Source: Henriciella sp.
GTDB lineage: Bacteria > Pseudomonadota > Alphaproteobacteria > Caulobacterales > Hyphomonadaceae
Assembly (NCBI GenBank): GCA_013213785.1
Contig: JABSPZ010000023.1
Span: forward strand, 1-35,042
Length of the DNA stretch: 35,042 nt
Direction of reading: 5' to 3'
Shown here: positions 18,290-25,519 of the stretch, piece by piece
How positions within the stretch are numbered: the first letter of the stretch is position 1
Layout of the letters: each line of letters opens with the position of its first letter
Notes under the pieces: generated by a model
What the model was told of the DNA's origin: nothing
The model's database searches: none
Seen by the model: the letters and a program-made list of their open reading frames with translations, nothing else
Made by a program: the position numbers and the translations under genes

Positions 18290-18585
18290 GCAATGCAGCG
18301 ATCAATCAGTGTGCGCCAAACAGGCTCAGCAATTGCCTTGGATAGCCCCTGACGTTCACACTCCGCTTTCACTTTGCGGATGACGTCTTCGATGCGCGGA
18401 CGATCCAAGACTGCTTTACGAGCGCCTTTGATGCGTGCTGCGGCGTCCATGAAGGATTGTCGTTCGACAAGAAGCTCTACGAGCAATCTGTCGATCCGGT
18501 CCACTTCGTGGCGAACATCAATCATCGTCTCCGCTGTGGCGGATGTGTGATAACGCGTGCTTCGGTGCTTAAGCATGTCCGACAT
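18241..18585 (-). CDS. Chorismate mutase, AroQ class (monofunctional)
   Basis: 114 residues, all-helical AroQ fold. It converts chorismate to prephenate for Phe/Tyr synthesis. R25 in DVRHEVDRIDRLLVELLVER, R42, K53 (AARIKG), and the D61-R62-P63-R64 turn follow the family active site. Ile65 stands where E. coli chorismate mutase has the catalytic Glu52; related small bacterial enzymes also show this variation, so activity is still likely. ATG 18585 has AAGGG eight bases upstream. ATGs at 18576 and 18525 are alternatives. The gene is isolated, with an overlapping 3' end with the Hpt gene. Confidence 0.88.
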   Translation of the reverse strand: MSDMLKHRSTRYHTSATAETMIDVRHEVDRIDRLLVELLVERQSFMDAAARIKGARKAVLDRPRIEDVIRKVKAECERQGLSKAIAEPVWRTLIDRCIAYEFESFDRLKPGLDK

Positions 18586-18677
18586 GGTCTATAGCCCTTT
18601 TCCAGTCCCTATATTTGTCCGGCGCAGCATTTTAGCGATGCGGTGCGACGACGCGGGGCTTTGTCCACAAATGAATA

Positions 18678-18704
18678 GGCCTTCCGGTTAAGAACCGAAA
18701 GGCC
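18678..18704 (-). terminator. Hairpin downstream of sppA
   Basis: The arms GGCCTTCCGGTT (18678-18689) and AACCGAAAGGCC (18693-18704) give a 12-bp stem with one wobble position and a 3-nt loop, 25 nt past the sppA stop. There is no long T tract on either side, so it is a probable but not certain terminator. Confidence 0.55.
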
Positions 18705-18728
18705 GTGTTTGCAGCGAGGGCTTTTTAC

Positions 18729-20522
18729 TTAGCGCTCGATAAGCGCTGGCATGCGCGCTTGGATCTGGCTGGAGCGCGCTGCTTCGATCTCAGTCATCAG
18801 TGCCTGTACTTCGGGTTCATTGATGAATTGTGCGAATTGACCGATCGCTTTGAGCTCTTCCGCGGTCGCGCCTGATGCGCCTCCGAGGAAAGGCAGTCTA
18901 CCGGTAGCCATTGGATATGTAACCAATCGCACGTCTGTCCCGTCTTCGATCTCGGCCAGTTCTTTCGCTTTCCCGATTGCGGTGTTGAGACCGCCAAGTT
19001 CATCGACCAGTCCGACTTGAAGGGCATCTTCGCCGCTCCAAACACGGCCACGCGCTACTTGGTCAATTTGTTCGGGTGTCAGCTCTCGGCCCTCTGCAAC
19101 GAGCTTGGTGAAGCGGTCATATCCTTGCTTCAGGAACGTGCGGAACTGAGCGCGTTGCTCATCGCTAAAGGCTTCGGTTGTCGAGAAAGCCCCGGTGAAT
19201 TCGCCACCGACGACAATCGTCTCAGCATTGATGCCGATTCGAGCAAGTCCTTCTTCGATCGCAAATTTACCGCCAAAGATCCCAATCGACCCGGTGATTG
19301 TGGAGCGATTTGCAACGATCCAATCCGCACCCGTGGAGACATAATACCCACCAGACGCTGCGACTGATGCCATAGACACGACAACGGGCTTATCTTCTTC
19401 ATCCTGAATACGCTCAATGGCGCGCCAGATTTGGTCAGACGCCGATGGCGAGCCCCCTGGGCTGTCAACGCGGAACACAACGGCCTCAACATCATCATCG
19501 CGGCCAGCTTCGAGAAGGGCTGCTGCGATTGAGTCTGATGCAAATCCGCTTCCTTCTTGGAACAGGCTGCCGCCCGCGCCGCCATTTACGATCCCGCCTT
19601 GGCCGCCAACAATGGCGATGACAGGAGATCCGAATTTGGTGCTTGGCGGTGTGTAAGACGCGACATCAATGTCGATGGCATCTTCGCCAGCGCGGTCCAT
19701 GGCCGAATCAAGTGCGTCCTCGGGCCATCCTGATTGAGTCGCGAGACCTGCTCCAATCATTTGTTGATCGCTCAACGGACCGGACTCAAGCGTCTCGCGA
19801 ACATTGGTGATCGGTAAGCCGCGATCAGTAGCGATGTCACTCAAGGTGGTTGTCCAGAGTGATTCGGCGAGTTGCGTCAGGTTCGAACGATGCGCCTCGG
19901 TATATGTTTCCTCTTCGAACGTATTCACGGCGCTCTTAAATTCATAAAACGCTTCGAATTCTGGGGTGATCGAAAGATTGTCGAACAGCCCTTTGAGGAA
20001 CAGGGTCTCCAGCGCTAAGCCGCTCGCGATGACCGTCGTTCCTTCTTGGATCCAAATTTCGTCTGAGGAGGCAATTGCGCGGTACCCAGACGCTGAGCCG
20101 TATGAGCCTTGCGAATGCGTGACGATGAATTTGCCTTCTTCTTTGAACTTCAGGAAAACATCGCGGAATTCGCCAGCTCTTGAAGATCCGACGCCGTAAT
20201 CGCTTGCCCGAATGAAGAGACCTTTGACTTGGTCATCTGTCACAGCAGCTTCGAGTCTCGTTATTATGTCGGTAAAGCCAACGCCGCCGCCGAACAGGAC
20301 TTCTGGACCCGTTGTGGGCGCTTGGTCGGCATATCCCGTTCGCATATCCAGCGTAAGCACGATGGGATTTCCATCATCTTGGCCTGTGGATGGTCCAGCC
20401 GCCGATTGGACGGCGTCATTAATCGCGTATTGGATCAATGCCATTCCTACGAAGAATAGGAGGAATAAGCCGATGATGGAACCAACGACGGCGCCGCCGA
20501 GCGATGCGAAGAATGTTTTCAT
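18729..20522 (-). CDS. sppA: Signal peptide peptidase SppA, long (67K) type
   Basis: 597 residues, a membrane-anchored serine protease that clears cleaved signal peptides. One N-terminal helix (about 8-32) precedes two tandem S49 domains. The Ser-Lys dyad is split between them as in E. coli SppA: K196 in EFKSAVNTFEEE and S390 in SVAASGGYYV. Length matches the two-domain form (about 600). The ATG has GGAG only about ten bases upstream. It is followed by a hairpin and flanked by a tRNA, so it is probably transcribed alone. Confidence 0.96.
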   Translation of the reverse strand: MKTFFASLGGAVVGSIIGLFLLFFVGMALIQYAINDAVQSAAGPSTGQDDGNPIVLTLDMRTGYADQAPTTGPEVLFGGGVGFTDIITRLEAAVTDDQVKGLFIRASDYGVGSSRAGEFRDVFLKFKEEGKFIVTHSQGSYGSASGYRAIASSDEIWIQEGTTVIASGLALETLFLKGLFDNLSITPEFEAFYEFKSAVNTFEEETYTEAHRSNLTQLAESLWTTTLSDIATDRGLPITNVRETLESGPLSDQQMIGAGLATQSGWPEDALDSAMDRAGEDAIDIDVASYTPPSTKFGSPVIAIVGGQGGIVNGGAGGSLFQEGSGFASDSIAAALLEAGRDDDVEAVVFRVDSPGGSPSASDQIWRAIERIQDEEDKPVVVSMASVAASGGYYVSTGADWIVANRSTITGSIGIFGGKFAIEEGLARIGINAETIVVGGEFTGAFSTTEAFSDEQRAQFRTFLKQGYDRFTKLVAEGRELTPEQIDQVARGRVWSGEDALQVGLVDELGGLNTAIGKAKELAEIEDGTDVRLVTYPMATGRLPFLGGASGATAEELKAIGQFAQFINEPEVQALMTEIEAARSSQIQARMPALIER

Positions 20523-20691
20523 AGGAGGAAAGCTCCAATTTCATATTTATCGGATAACGATATGGTCGTTAAGATCCGGTTTGTCAAAACACAAAGATCA
20601 CATGTATCGACTTTTAAAAGATTTACTGGGGTTGCGGCTGTTCCCAACTGCCAAAAATGCAGCTCTCTGATCGGGATCGGCGTTTTGGGTG

Positions 20692-20719
20692 TTGCAACCC
20701 GAAATCGGATTGGTTATGT
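20692..20719 (+). promoter_or_regulatory. Candidate promoter of tRNA-Gln
   Basis: TTGCAA (20692-20697), a 16-bp spacer, and TTATGT (20714-20719) end 12 bp before the tRNA. The same 12-bp geometry is seen before tRNA-Lys. The hexamers are imperfect. The rest of 20523-20691, between sppA and this promoter, shows no gene that I can support. Confidence 0.4.
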
Positions 20720-20731
20720 CCGCCGCTCAGT

Positions 20732-20806
20732 TGGGGTGTCGCCAAGTGGTAAGGCACCGGTTTTTGGTATCGGCATTCCCAGGTTCGAATCCTGGCACCC
20801 CAGCCA
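20732..20806 (+). tRNA. tRNA-Gln (anticodon TTG)
   Basis: 75 nt with encoded CCA. The acceptor TGGGGTG pairs with CACCCCA, the anticodon stem CCGGT pairs with ATCGG (one G-U), and the loop TTTTGGT places TTG at 34-36. The T-arm CCAGG-TTCGAAT-CCTGG is canonical. It reads CAA/CAG. Confidence 0.97.
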
Positions 20807-21209
20807 CTTCTCTTTCTTTAGTGTCACTCATCCATGTTATGTACGAGACGCGTTACACGTGTGGCTCGATTTCGCTTTACACGCCGGTAATATGTAATAA
20901 TATTTCAAAATTGCCTTGCAACTGCCTCATTTATGAATGAGAGTTTGACAAGCAGTTTAGCTTTTTGCAGAGGTGATCGCGTATGCGAATGTGACCAACG
21001 GTTAATTCCGCTCGCTGCGTAGATTAGAAGACGAAAAAGTCTCGAGGTCAGAAATTGGGAGGAGGTGGGCCCAGCCCGTTTTCCTTTGTTAACTTTGCGG
21101 AGTGTGTTTGATCCGCGACTAGATTGTTTTGGCATGAGCCGGAACGTTGAAGAGTTTTATGCGACGTCACACTGACGACGCACCATTTGGAGAGTGAGAG
21201 GCAGACTTC
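20807..21209. other. 403-nt intergenic leader region between tRNA-Gln and the TonB2-like operon
   Basis: No gene that I can support lies here. Frames of up to 76 codons on the minus strand have no recognisable content. The region is AT-richer than its neighbours. It has a -35-like TTGACA at 20945 without a matching -10, and a dyad next to the downstream start (21160-21182). It presumably holds the promoter and control region of the TonB2-like operon. Confidence 0.4.
21160..21182 (+). promoter_or_regulatory. Inverted repeat just upstream of the TonB2-like operon
   Basis: The arms TGCGACGTCA (21160-21169) and TGACGACGCA (21173-21182) match at nine of ten positions around a 3-nt centre (CAC). 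It lies 27 nt before the first start codon. It could be an operator or a leader hairpin close to the ribosome site. Confidence 0.4.
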
Positions 21210-21983
21210 ATGAAGAATGTTCTGACACCGGCTCGCGGAGCCATTCTAGCAACACTAGTCGTCGGGTTTACCGCGCCGGCTGTTGCTCAGGGACTGGATC
21301 GCGCGATCGCGACCGGCGAGCAGGCGACACGCCGCGCCGAACAAGTTCAGCAGCAAATCAACCAGCTCGATGACGAGCGTTCAGATATGGTTGGCGAATT
21401 CCGTACACTGCTACAGCGCAAGACAGCTGCGGAGCTCTATGCCCGCCAGCAAGAAGCAGCGGTAGAAAGCCAAGAGCGCGAAATCGCGTCTTTGACGGAT
21501 CAGCTCAGCCGTGTGGACGAGATCACCTCTCAGACCGTCCCAATGCTGGAAACACTGATCGACGATCTGGATGCGTTTGTTGATGCTGACCTGCCATTCC
21601 GTTTGGAAGAGCGCAAAGACCGCATCGCGCGTCTTCGCGAGTACCTCGTTGATCCAAACGTATCAGTGACAGAGCGTTACCGTCAGATCATGGACGCTTA
21701 CACAGCTGAAATGGAAGTTGGTCGTAAGACTGACACCTGGAAAGAGACAATTTCTGTCGATGACAAAGAAGTCACCGTAGACATGGTTCTGTTCGGCCGT
21801 GTGGCACTCGTATATATGGACCCAACTAGTCGTTACGCGAAACGTTATGATCGCGAGACATCTTCTTGGGTCGATCTCGAAAGCAAATACAAAGCTGAAA
21901 TCGAGAAAGCCATTCGCATCATCCAGGGTAAGCGTACCCAGGATGTCATGTACGTGCCAGCCACCAAGCTTGCTGTTCAGTAA
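21210..21983 (+). CDS. DUF3450-family periplasmic coiled-coil protein of a TonB2-type cluster
   Basis: 257 residues. The signal peptide ends near AVA|Q (residue 26). A long Gln/Glu/Arg-rich coiled coil spans about 30-105, followed by a globular part with DDLDAFVDADLPFRLEER, a region shared by DUF3450 proteins. In Vibrio-type TonB2 clusters (DUF3450-ttpC-exbB2-exbD2-tonB2-TPR) a homologue is also the first gene, so a periplasmic role in TonB energisation is inferred. The start is preceded by GGAGAGTGAGAGG. The next gene begins 27 nt after its stop. No enzymatic motif is seen. Confidence 0.88.
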   Translation: MKNVLTPARGAILATLVVGFTAPAVAQGLDRAIATGEQATRRAEQVQQQINQLDDERSDMVGEFRTLLQRKTAAELYARQQEAAVESQEREIASLTDQLSRVDEITSQTVPMLETLIDDLDAFVDADLPFRLEERKDRIARLREYLVDPNVSVTERYRQIMDAYTAEMEVGRKTDTWKETISVDDKEVTVDMVLFGRVALVYMDPTSRYAKRYDRETSSWVDLESKYKAEIEKAIRIIQGKRTQDVMYVPATKLAVQ

Positions 21984-22010
21984 GCCCCAATGGAGTTGAG
22001 GAAAGAACAC

Positions 22011-23402
22011 ATGAAACCGTTCACAAAATCACTTAAAACCATTGGGATCGCGGCAGCATTTGCTGGCGCTTCAATGGTTGCGTCTCTACCGGCTGCAGCG
22101 CAGTCGCTTTCAGACATTCTCAATCGCGTTCAGCAAGACAGCCAAGAGCTCTCTGCTGAAAACCAAACGCGTCTAGACCAGTTCCGCCGCGCGACTTCTG
22201 AGCAAGCCGCTGCCATGGAACAAGCGCGCGGCGAACTTAACGCTGCTAACGCTCGCGGTAACGCGCTCAGCGCTCAGTTCGACGCCTACCAGGCAGAGAT
22301 CAACGAGCTTGACGCTCAGCTGCAAGAGCAAGCTGGTGACTTCGGTCAGCTGGTTGGTGAATTCCGCGCCGTTGTCGGCGAGGTTCAGCCTTTGATGCGC
22401 GAAAGCCTCGCAAGCTTCGACTACCCAGGTCGCTTTGAAGCCCTTTCTGAAGTTGCTGAGGCCGTTGCGCTTCCAACTCGTGAAGAGCTTGATCGTCTGC
22501 CAAAAGCAATCCTCCGTGAGATGATCGCTCAGTCAGAAGTGAAAACATTCACAGCGCTAGTTTCAATGGGTGGTTCAGACGAGTCTGTCCAAGACGTTGA
22601 AGTTACTCGCGTTGGTACTTTCATCGCGGCAACAAACAACGATGCTGGCTTCGTCACCATCGAGCGCGCTGGTTCAGGCGACTTCTTCCTTGAGAAGCTT
22701 GAGCGTCAGCCAGGCGGCCGTTTCCGTAGTGCATTCCAGTCATTGATCAACGCAGATGCTGGTCAAACTATGACTGTGCCGTTCGATCCTAACCGTGGTG
22801 AGCTGTTCAAGATCGAAGGCGACAAGCCTGGTTTCTCTGAGCGTATCGCACAGGGCGGAACCATCGGTTACATCGTTATCGGTCTTCTGATCTTCGGTCT
22901 GACTGTAGCGCTTTATAAGATCATCACGCTCTTCTTCATGGGCAACGCAATCCGCGCGACAGCGAAAACGAAGCAAGCAGGCGACGGCAACCCGCTCGCT
23001 CGCGTCTTCGAAGCTTATGAGACTAACAAGAACGCTGATCTTGAAACTCTCGAACTGAAACTTGACGAACAAATCCTTCGCGAGTCTCCAAAGATCGAAC
23101 GCTTCAACGACATCGTTAAAGTGCTTGCTGCTGTGGCCCCGCTTATGGGTCTGCTCGGTACGGTTATCGGTATGATCATTACCTTTACCGCGATTACAAA
23201 CTTCGGTGCTGGCGATCCTAAGCTGATGGCTGGCGGTATTTCAGTTGCTCTTATGACTACAGTTCTTGGTCTGGTTGCTGCGATCCCACTTCTGCTGACA
23301 CACGCTCTCGCTGCTGCGATGGCACGTGGTAACCAGCAGATCCTGGACGAGCAGGCAGCAGGTCTTGTTGCAGAGCGCGCTGAGCGTGGAGGGGCGGCGT
23401 AA
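22011..23402 (+). CDS. ttpC: TtpC-like protein: periplasmic coiled coil fused to MotA/TolQ/ExbB proton-channel domain
   Basis: 463 residues from the ATG at 22011, with GAGGAA seven bases upstream; an ATG at 21990 has none. Signal peptide (cleavage about 30/31, PAAA|Q). A periplasmic coiled-coil and mixed domain covers about 31-280. The C-terminal ExbB-like domain has a first helix about 285-310 (GTIGYIVIGLLIFGLTVALY) and the paired helices APLMGLLGTVIGMI and LGLVAAIPLLLTHALAAAM. TtpC in Vibrio is required for the TonB2 system, linking it to the outer membrane. The layout and gene order match. It shares the ExbB core with the next gene, so it may join or regulate the same ion-driven complex. 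Confidence 0.9.
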   Translation: MKPFTKSLKTIGIAAAFAGASMVASLPAAAQSLSDILNRVQQDSQELSAENQTRLDQFRRATSEQAAAMEQARGELNAANARGNALSAQFDAYQAEINELDAQLQEQAGDFGQLVGEFRAVVGEVQPLMRESLASFDYPGRFEALSEVAEAVALPTREELDRLPKAILREMIAQSEVKTFTALVSMGGSDESVQDVEVTRVGTFIAATNNDAGFVTIERAGSGDFFLEKLERQPGGRFRSAFQSLINADAGQTMTVPFDPNRGELFKIEGDKPGFSERIAQGGTIGYIVIGLLIFGLTVALYKIITLFFMGNAIRATAKTKQAGDGNPLARVFEAYETNKNADLETLELKLDEQILRESPKIERFNDIVKVLAAVAPLMGLLGTVIGMIITFTAITNFGAGDPKLMAGGISVALMTTVLGLVAAIPLLLTHALAAAMARGNQQILDEQAAGLVAERAERGGAA

Positions 23403-23429
23403 GCCGCCTCTGAGATCGGGAGCCCATAT

Positions 23430-23942
23430 ATGTTGGGAATGACCGAACTTCAGGAGTTTTTGGCCCGCGGAGGGCCAGTGCTTCTATGGATTATGGGTGC
23501 CACATTCATCATGTGGGCCCTGATCCTGGAGCGCCTGTTCTACTTCCGCGTCGCCCATGCTTCTGTCGCAGAGGAGGCTCTTTCGGAGTGGCGTTCGCGC
23601 TCCGACCGGAAGTCCAAACTCGCGCACTGGGTAAAGGACAAACTGGTCTCTGAGGTCCGTCAAAAAGCTCAAGCGAATGTTTCATTTGCGAAAGCCATGG
23701 TGGCGCTTGCGCCGCTGCTCGGACTGCTCGGAACTGTGACCGGGATGGTAACCGTGTTCGACAATATGGCGATCACGGATGGTGCAGACGCTAAAGCGCT
23801 TTCGCGCGGCGTTTCACAAGCGACCATTCCAACTATGGCCGGTATGGTAGCATCGATTTCAGGCATTCCATTTGCGAGTGGCATGGACAAAAAGGTTCGC
23901 CGAGTTGTCCAGGAAGTCGAAGATAAGATGGAGATTGGCTGA
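23430..23942 (+). CDS. exbB: ExbB-like proton-channel protein (MotA/TolQ/ExbB family)
   Basis: 170 residues, the short ExbB2-type form. Three membrane helices (about 14-35, 90-115 and 128-150). The conserved channel core is VALAPLLGLLGTVTGMVTVF and SQATIPTMAGMVASISGIPF. ExbB pentamers surround ExbD helices and use the proton gradient to drive TonB. GGGAG lies seven bases before the ATG. The TGA shares its last base with the first exbD ATG, so translation is coupled. Confidence 0.94.
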   Translation: MLGMTELQEFLARGGPVLLWIMGATFIMWALILERLFYFRVAHASVAEEALSEWRSRSDRKSKLAHWVKDKLVSEVRQKAQANVSFAKAMVALAPLLGLLGTVTGMVTVFDNMAITDGADAKALSRGVSQATIPTMAGMVASISGIPFASGMDKKVRRVVQEVEDKMEIG

Positions 23943-24346
23943 TGCGAGGACGTGCAAGTCGCCCAAGCGAAGAAGCTGCCGTCGATCTGACGCCGATGCT
24001 CGACGTTGTGTTCATTCTGCTCATCTTCTTCATCGTGACCTCGACCTTCATTCAGGAAGAGGCGCTCGGAGCTGAGCCGCCACCACCGCAAACAAATGCG
24101 CCAAGCAATCCAGCACCAGCGATCATCGTCTACATTGATGAGTCGGACCAAATTCGAGTGAATCGGAAACTTACCGATATCTCCGCGGTTCGAGGTGGTA
24201 TGGAGCGCGCCCGCGCTGAGAACCCAGAGAGTGCTTTGATCATTCAGGCCCATCCGCAAGCGCGGACAGGCACAATCATCGAAGTTCGTGACATTGCGTA
24301 TGACGCACAAATGGAGCGGGTGAACATCGTCCGTTCTGCAGGCTAG
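23942..24346 (+). CDS. exbD: ExbD-like protein, first of two tandem copies
   Basis: 134 residues. A short cytoplasmic N-terminus, then one helix holding LTPMLDVVFILLIFFIVT with the essential aspartate D21, a Pro-rich linker (PPPPQTNAPSNPAPA, about 46-60), and a periplasmic ExbD domain. ExbD dimers sit in the ExbB pore and carry protons. It overlaps exbB by 1 nt. The helix is identical in sequence over 18 residues to the second copy, while the periplasmic domains differ. Confidence 0.94.
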   Translation: MRGRASRPSEEAAVDLTPMLDVVFILLIFFIVTSTFIQEEALGAEPPPPQTNAPSNPAPAIIVYIDESDQIRVNRKLTDISAVRGGMERARAENPESALIIQAHPQARTGTIIEVRDIAYDAQMERVNIVRSAG

Positions 24347-24358
24347 AGGAGGCTAATC

Positions 24359-24769
24359 ATGGCACGTAAAGCACGCGAAGCAGCGAGCAGCGCCGAAGAT
24401 GACGTAAACCTCACGCCAATGCTGGACGTGGTGTTCATTCTCTTGATCTTCTTCATCGTTACGGCTCAGTTTATTCGTGAGCCGGGCGTTGAGATCGATC
24501 GCGTCGAGGTCAACAATAAAGAGCGTCAAAATCCGCTCGGTATTTTGATCGCTGTCGATGCCAATAGCGAGATCTACATGAATAAGCAGGTCGTTCCGCT
24601 ATCTGAAGTTGGGTTCCGTATCCGTGAGCTACGCGAAGACAATCCAAAAGGTCGTCTCGTGGTGCAGGCAGATGCTGAGGCTCAAGCTGGGGTGCTCATC
24701 GATCTCATGGAGGTCGTCAACGAGGTCGACAATCTGGGACGTGTCCCATTGTCGGTCGTGAACCAGTAG
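24359..24769 (+). CDS. exbD: ExbD-like protein, second of two tandem copies
   Basis: 136 residues. The same transmembrane segment LTPMLDVVFILLIFFIVT with the proton-carrying D23, but a shorter non-Pro-rich linker (REPGVEIDRVEVNNKERQN) and a different periplasmic domain. It starts 12 nt after the first copy with GAGGAGG upstream. Two ExbDs with intact aspartates could form a heterodimer in the ExbB pore. Separate complexes are the alternative. Confidence 0.94.
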   Translation: MARKAREAASSAEDDVNLTPMLDVVFILLIFFIVTAQFIREPGVEIDRVEVNNKERQNPLGILIAVDANSEIYMNKQVVPLSEVGFRIRELREDNPKGRLVVQADAEAQAGVLIDLMEVVNEVDNLGRVPLSVVNQ

Positions 24770-24782
24770 AGGAGGGATTTAC

Positions 24783-25409
24783 ATGTTTGCAAATCCATTG
24801 ATCCGTATTGCAGTTGGTATCCCAGTTGCGATTATCGTTACGCTGGTCCTCTTTCACTCTATGCGTCTCTTGATTAGCGCGGATTTTGAAGAACCAGAAA
24901 ATCTGCGTGAGTATAATCTTGAGAGCATTACACCTGAGGCCCAGGAAGAGCAGGTTACACGCCGTGCACGTAGCAAGCCGCGTAAGCTGAACAATGCTGA
25001 CAAGCCGCCGCCACCACCAAAGCTGACGGCAAGCAAGTCTGACATCGACCTTCCGACGCCAAACATTCAAGGTGCGCCTCCAAGTGAGCTTCCACCGACT
25101 CGGTTGAACTCCTTGGCGATTGATCCGGTTGCGATTTCTGACCGGGATGCGCAGCCAATCCGTCCACCAGTTCCAACGTATCCGTCTCGTGCGGCCGAGC
25201 GTGGGATTGAGGGATCTTGCGATGTCCGTTTCGACGTGGACACGCGCGGCAAGCCTTACAATGTGGAAGCAGACTGCACTGATCGCGTCTTTAAACGTGA
25301 AGCAGAACGCGCTGTTAGCCGTGTGGAATTCGCGCCAAAGATCATTCGTGGTCAGGCTGCGGAGCGCCGCAACGTGGTTTACCCACTTGAGTTTACGCTC
25401 GCGGACTAG
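24783..25409 (+). CDS. tonB: TonB protein (TonB2-type), operon-internal copy
   Basis: 208 residues, a short TonB. N-terminal helix (about 8-30) anchored in the inner membrane. A charged and Pro-rich linker (PRKLNNADKPPPPPKL, then SELPPTRL and RPPVPTYP) crosses the periplasm. The C-terminal domain spans about 133-206: RGIEGSCDVRFDV, CTDRVFKREAERAVSRVEF, VVYPLEF. C-x18-C lies in the domain (GSC...ADC). It delivers energy to outer-membrane TonB-dependent receptors. GAGGAGGG lies before the ATG. A strong terminator follows. Confidence 0.92.
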   Translation: MFANPLIRIAVGIPVAIIVTLVLFHSMRLLISADFEEPENLREYNLESITPEAQEEQVTRRARSKPRKLNNADKPPPPPKLTASKSDIDLPTPNIQGAPPSELPPTRLNSLAIDPVAISDRDAQPIRPPVPTYPSRAAERGIEGSCDVRFDVDTRGKPYNVEADCTDRVFKREAERAVSRVEFAPKIIRGQAAERRNVVYPLEFTLAD

Positions 25410-25432
25410 TCGCGACTAAACAAACCTAGGGT

Positions 25433-25463
25433 AGGGGGCTTTCGCGAGCCCCCTTTCTTTTTG
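25433..25463 (+). terminator. Strong intrinsic terminator after the tonB operon
   Basis: The arms AGGGGGCT (25433-25440) and AGCCCCCT (25447-25454) form a perfect 8-bp stem with a 6-nt loop, then a T-rich tail (TTTCTTTTT). This cleanly ends the DUF3450-to-tonB transcript. Confidence 0.9.
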
Positions 25464-25465
25464 CC

Positions 25466-25493
25466 TTGACTTTGTCATAAAGTTACATATTGT
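25466..25493 (+). promoter_or_regulatory. Promoter of the second TonB gene
   Basis: TTGACT (25466-25471), a 16-bp spacer, and TATTGT (25488-25493), in an AT-rich tract immediately after the terminator. It is the only clear promoter before the gene starting at 25520. Its -10 lies inside the dyad below. Confidence 0.6.
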
Positions 25494-25505
25494 AATTATA
25501 TGACA
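25473..25505 (+). promoter_or_regulatory. 33-nt nested dyad operator over the second TonB promoter
   Basis: The outer arms TGTCATA (25473-25479) and TATGACA (25499-25505) and the inner arms TTACA (25483-25487) and TGTAA (25491-25495) are perfectly complementary and all centre on base 25489. Of the 16 symmetric positions, 13 are Watson-Crick pairs. It spans most of the -35/-10 spacer and the -10, as expected for a repressor site. The regulator is unknown. I do not see CRP, Fur or Irr consensus. Confidence 0.65.
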
Positions 25506-25519
25506 TAGGGAGAGCTGAG

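Noticed and set aside
20562-20897. 111-codon plus-strand frame across the sppA-tRNA gap
   Set aside because: It runs straight through tRNA-Gln and its promoter, so it is not coding.
20945-20950. TTGACA as the -35 of the TonB2-like operon
   Set aside because: No acceptable -10 at 15-19 bp, and it is about 260 nt from the start codon.
20905-21135. 76-codon minus-strand frame upstream of the TonB2-like operon
   Set aside because: No ribosome site, signal, helix or recognisable composition; it looks like a chance frame in the leader region.
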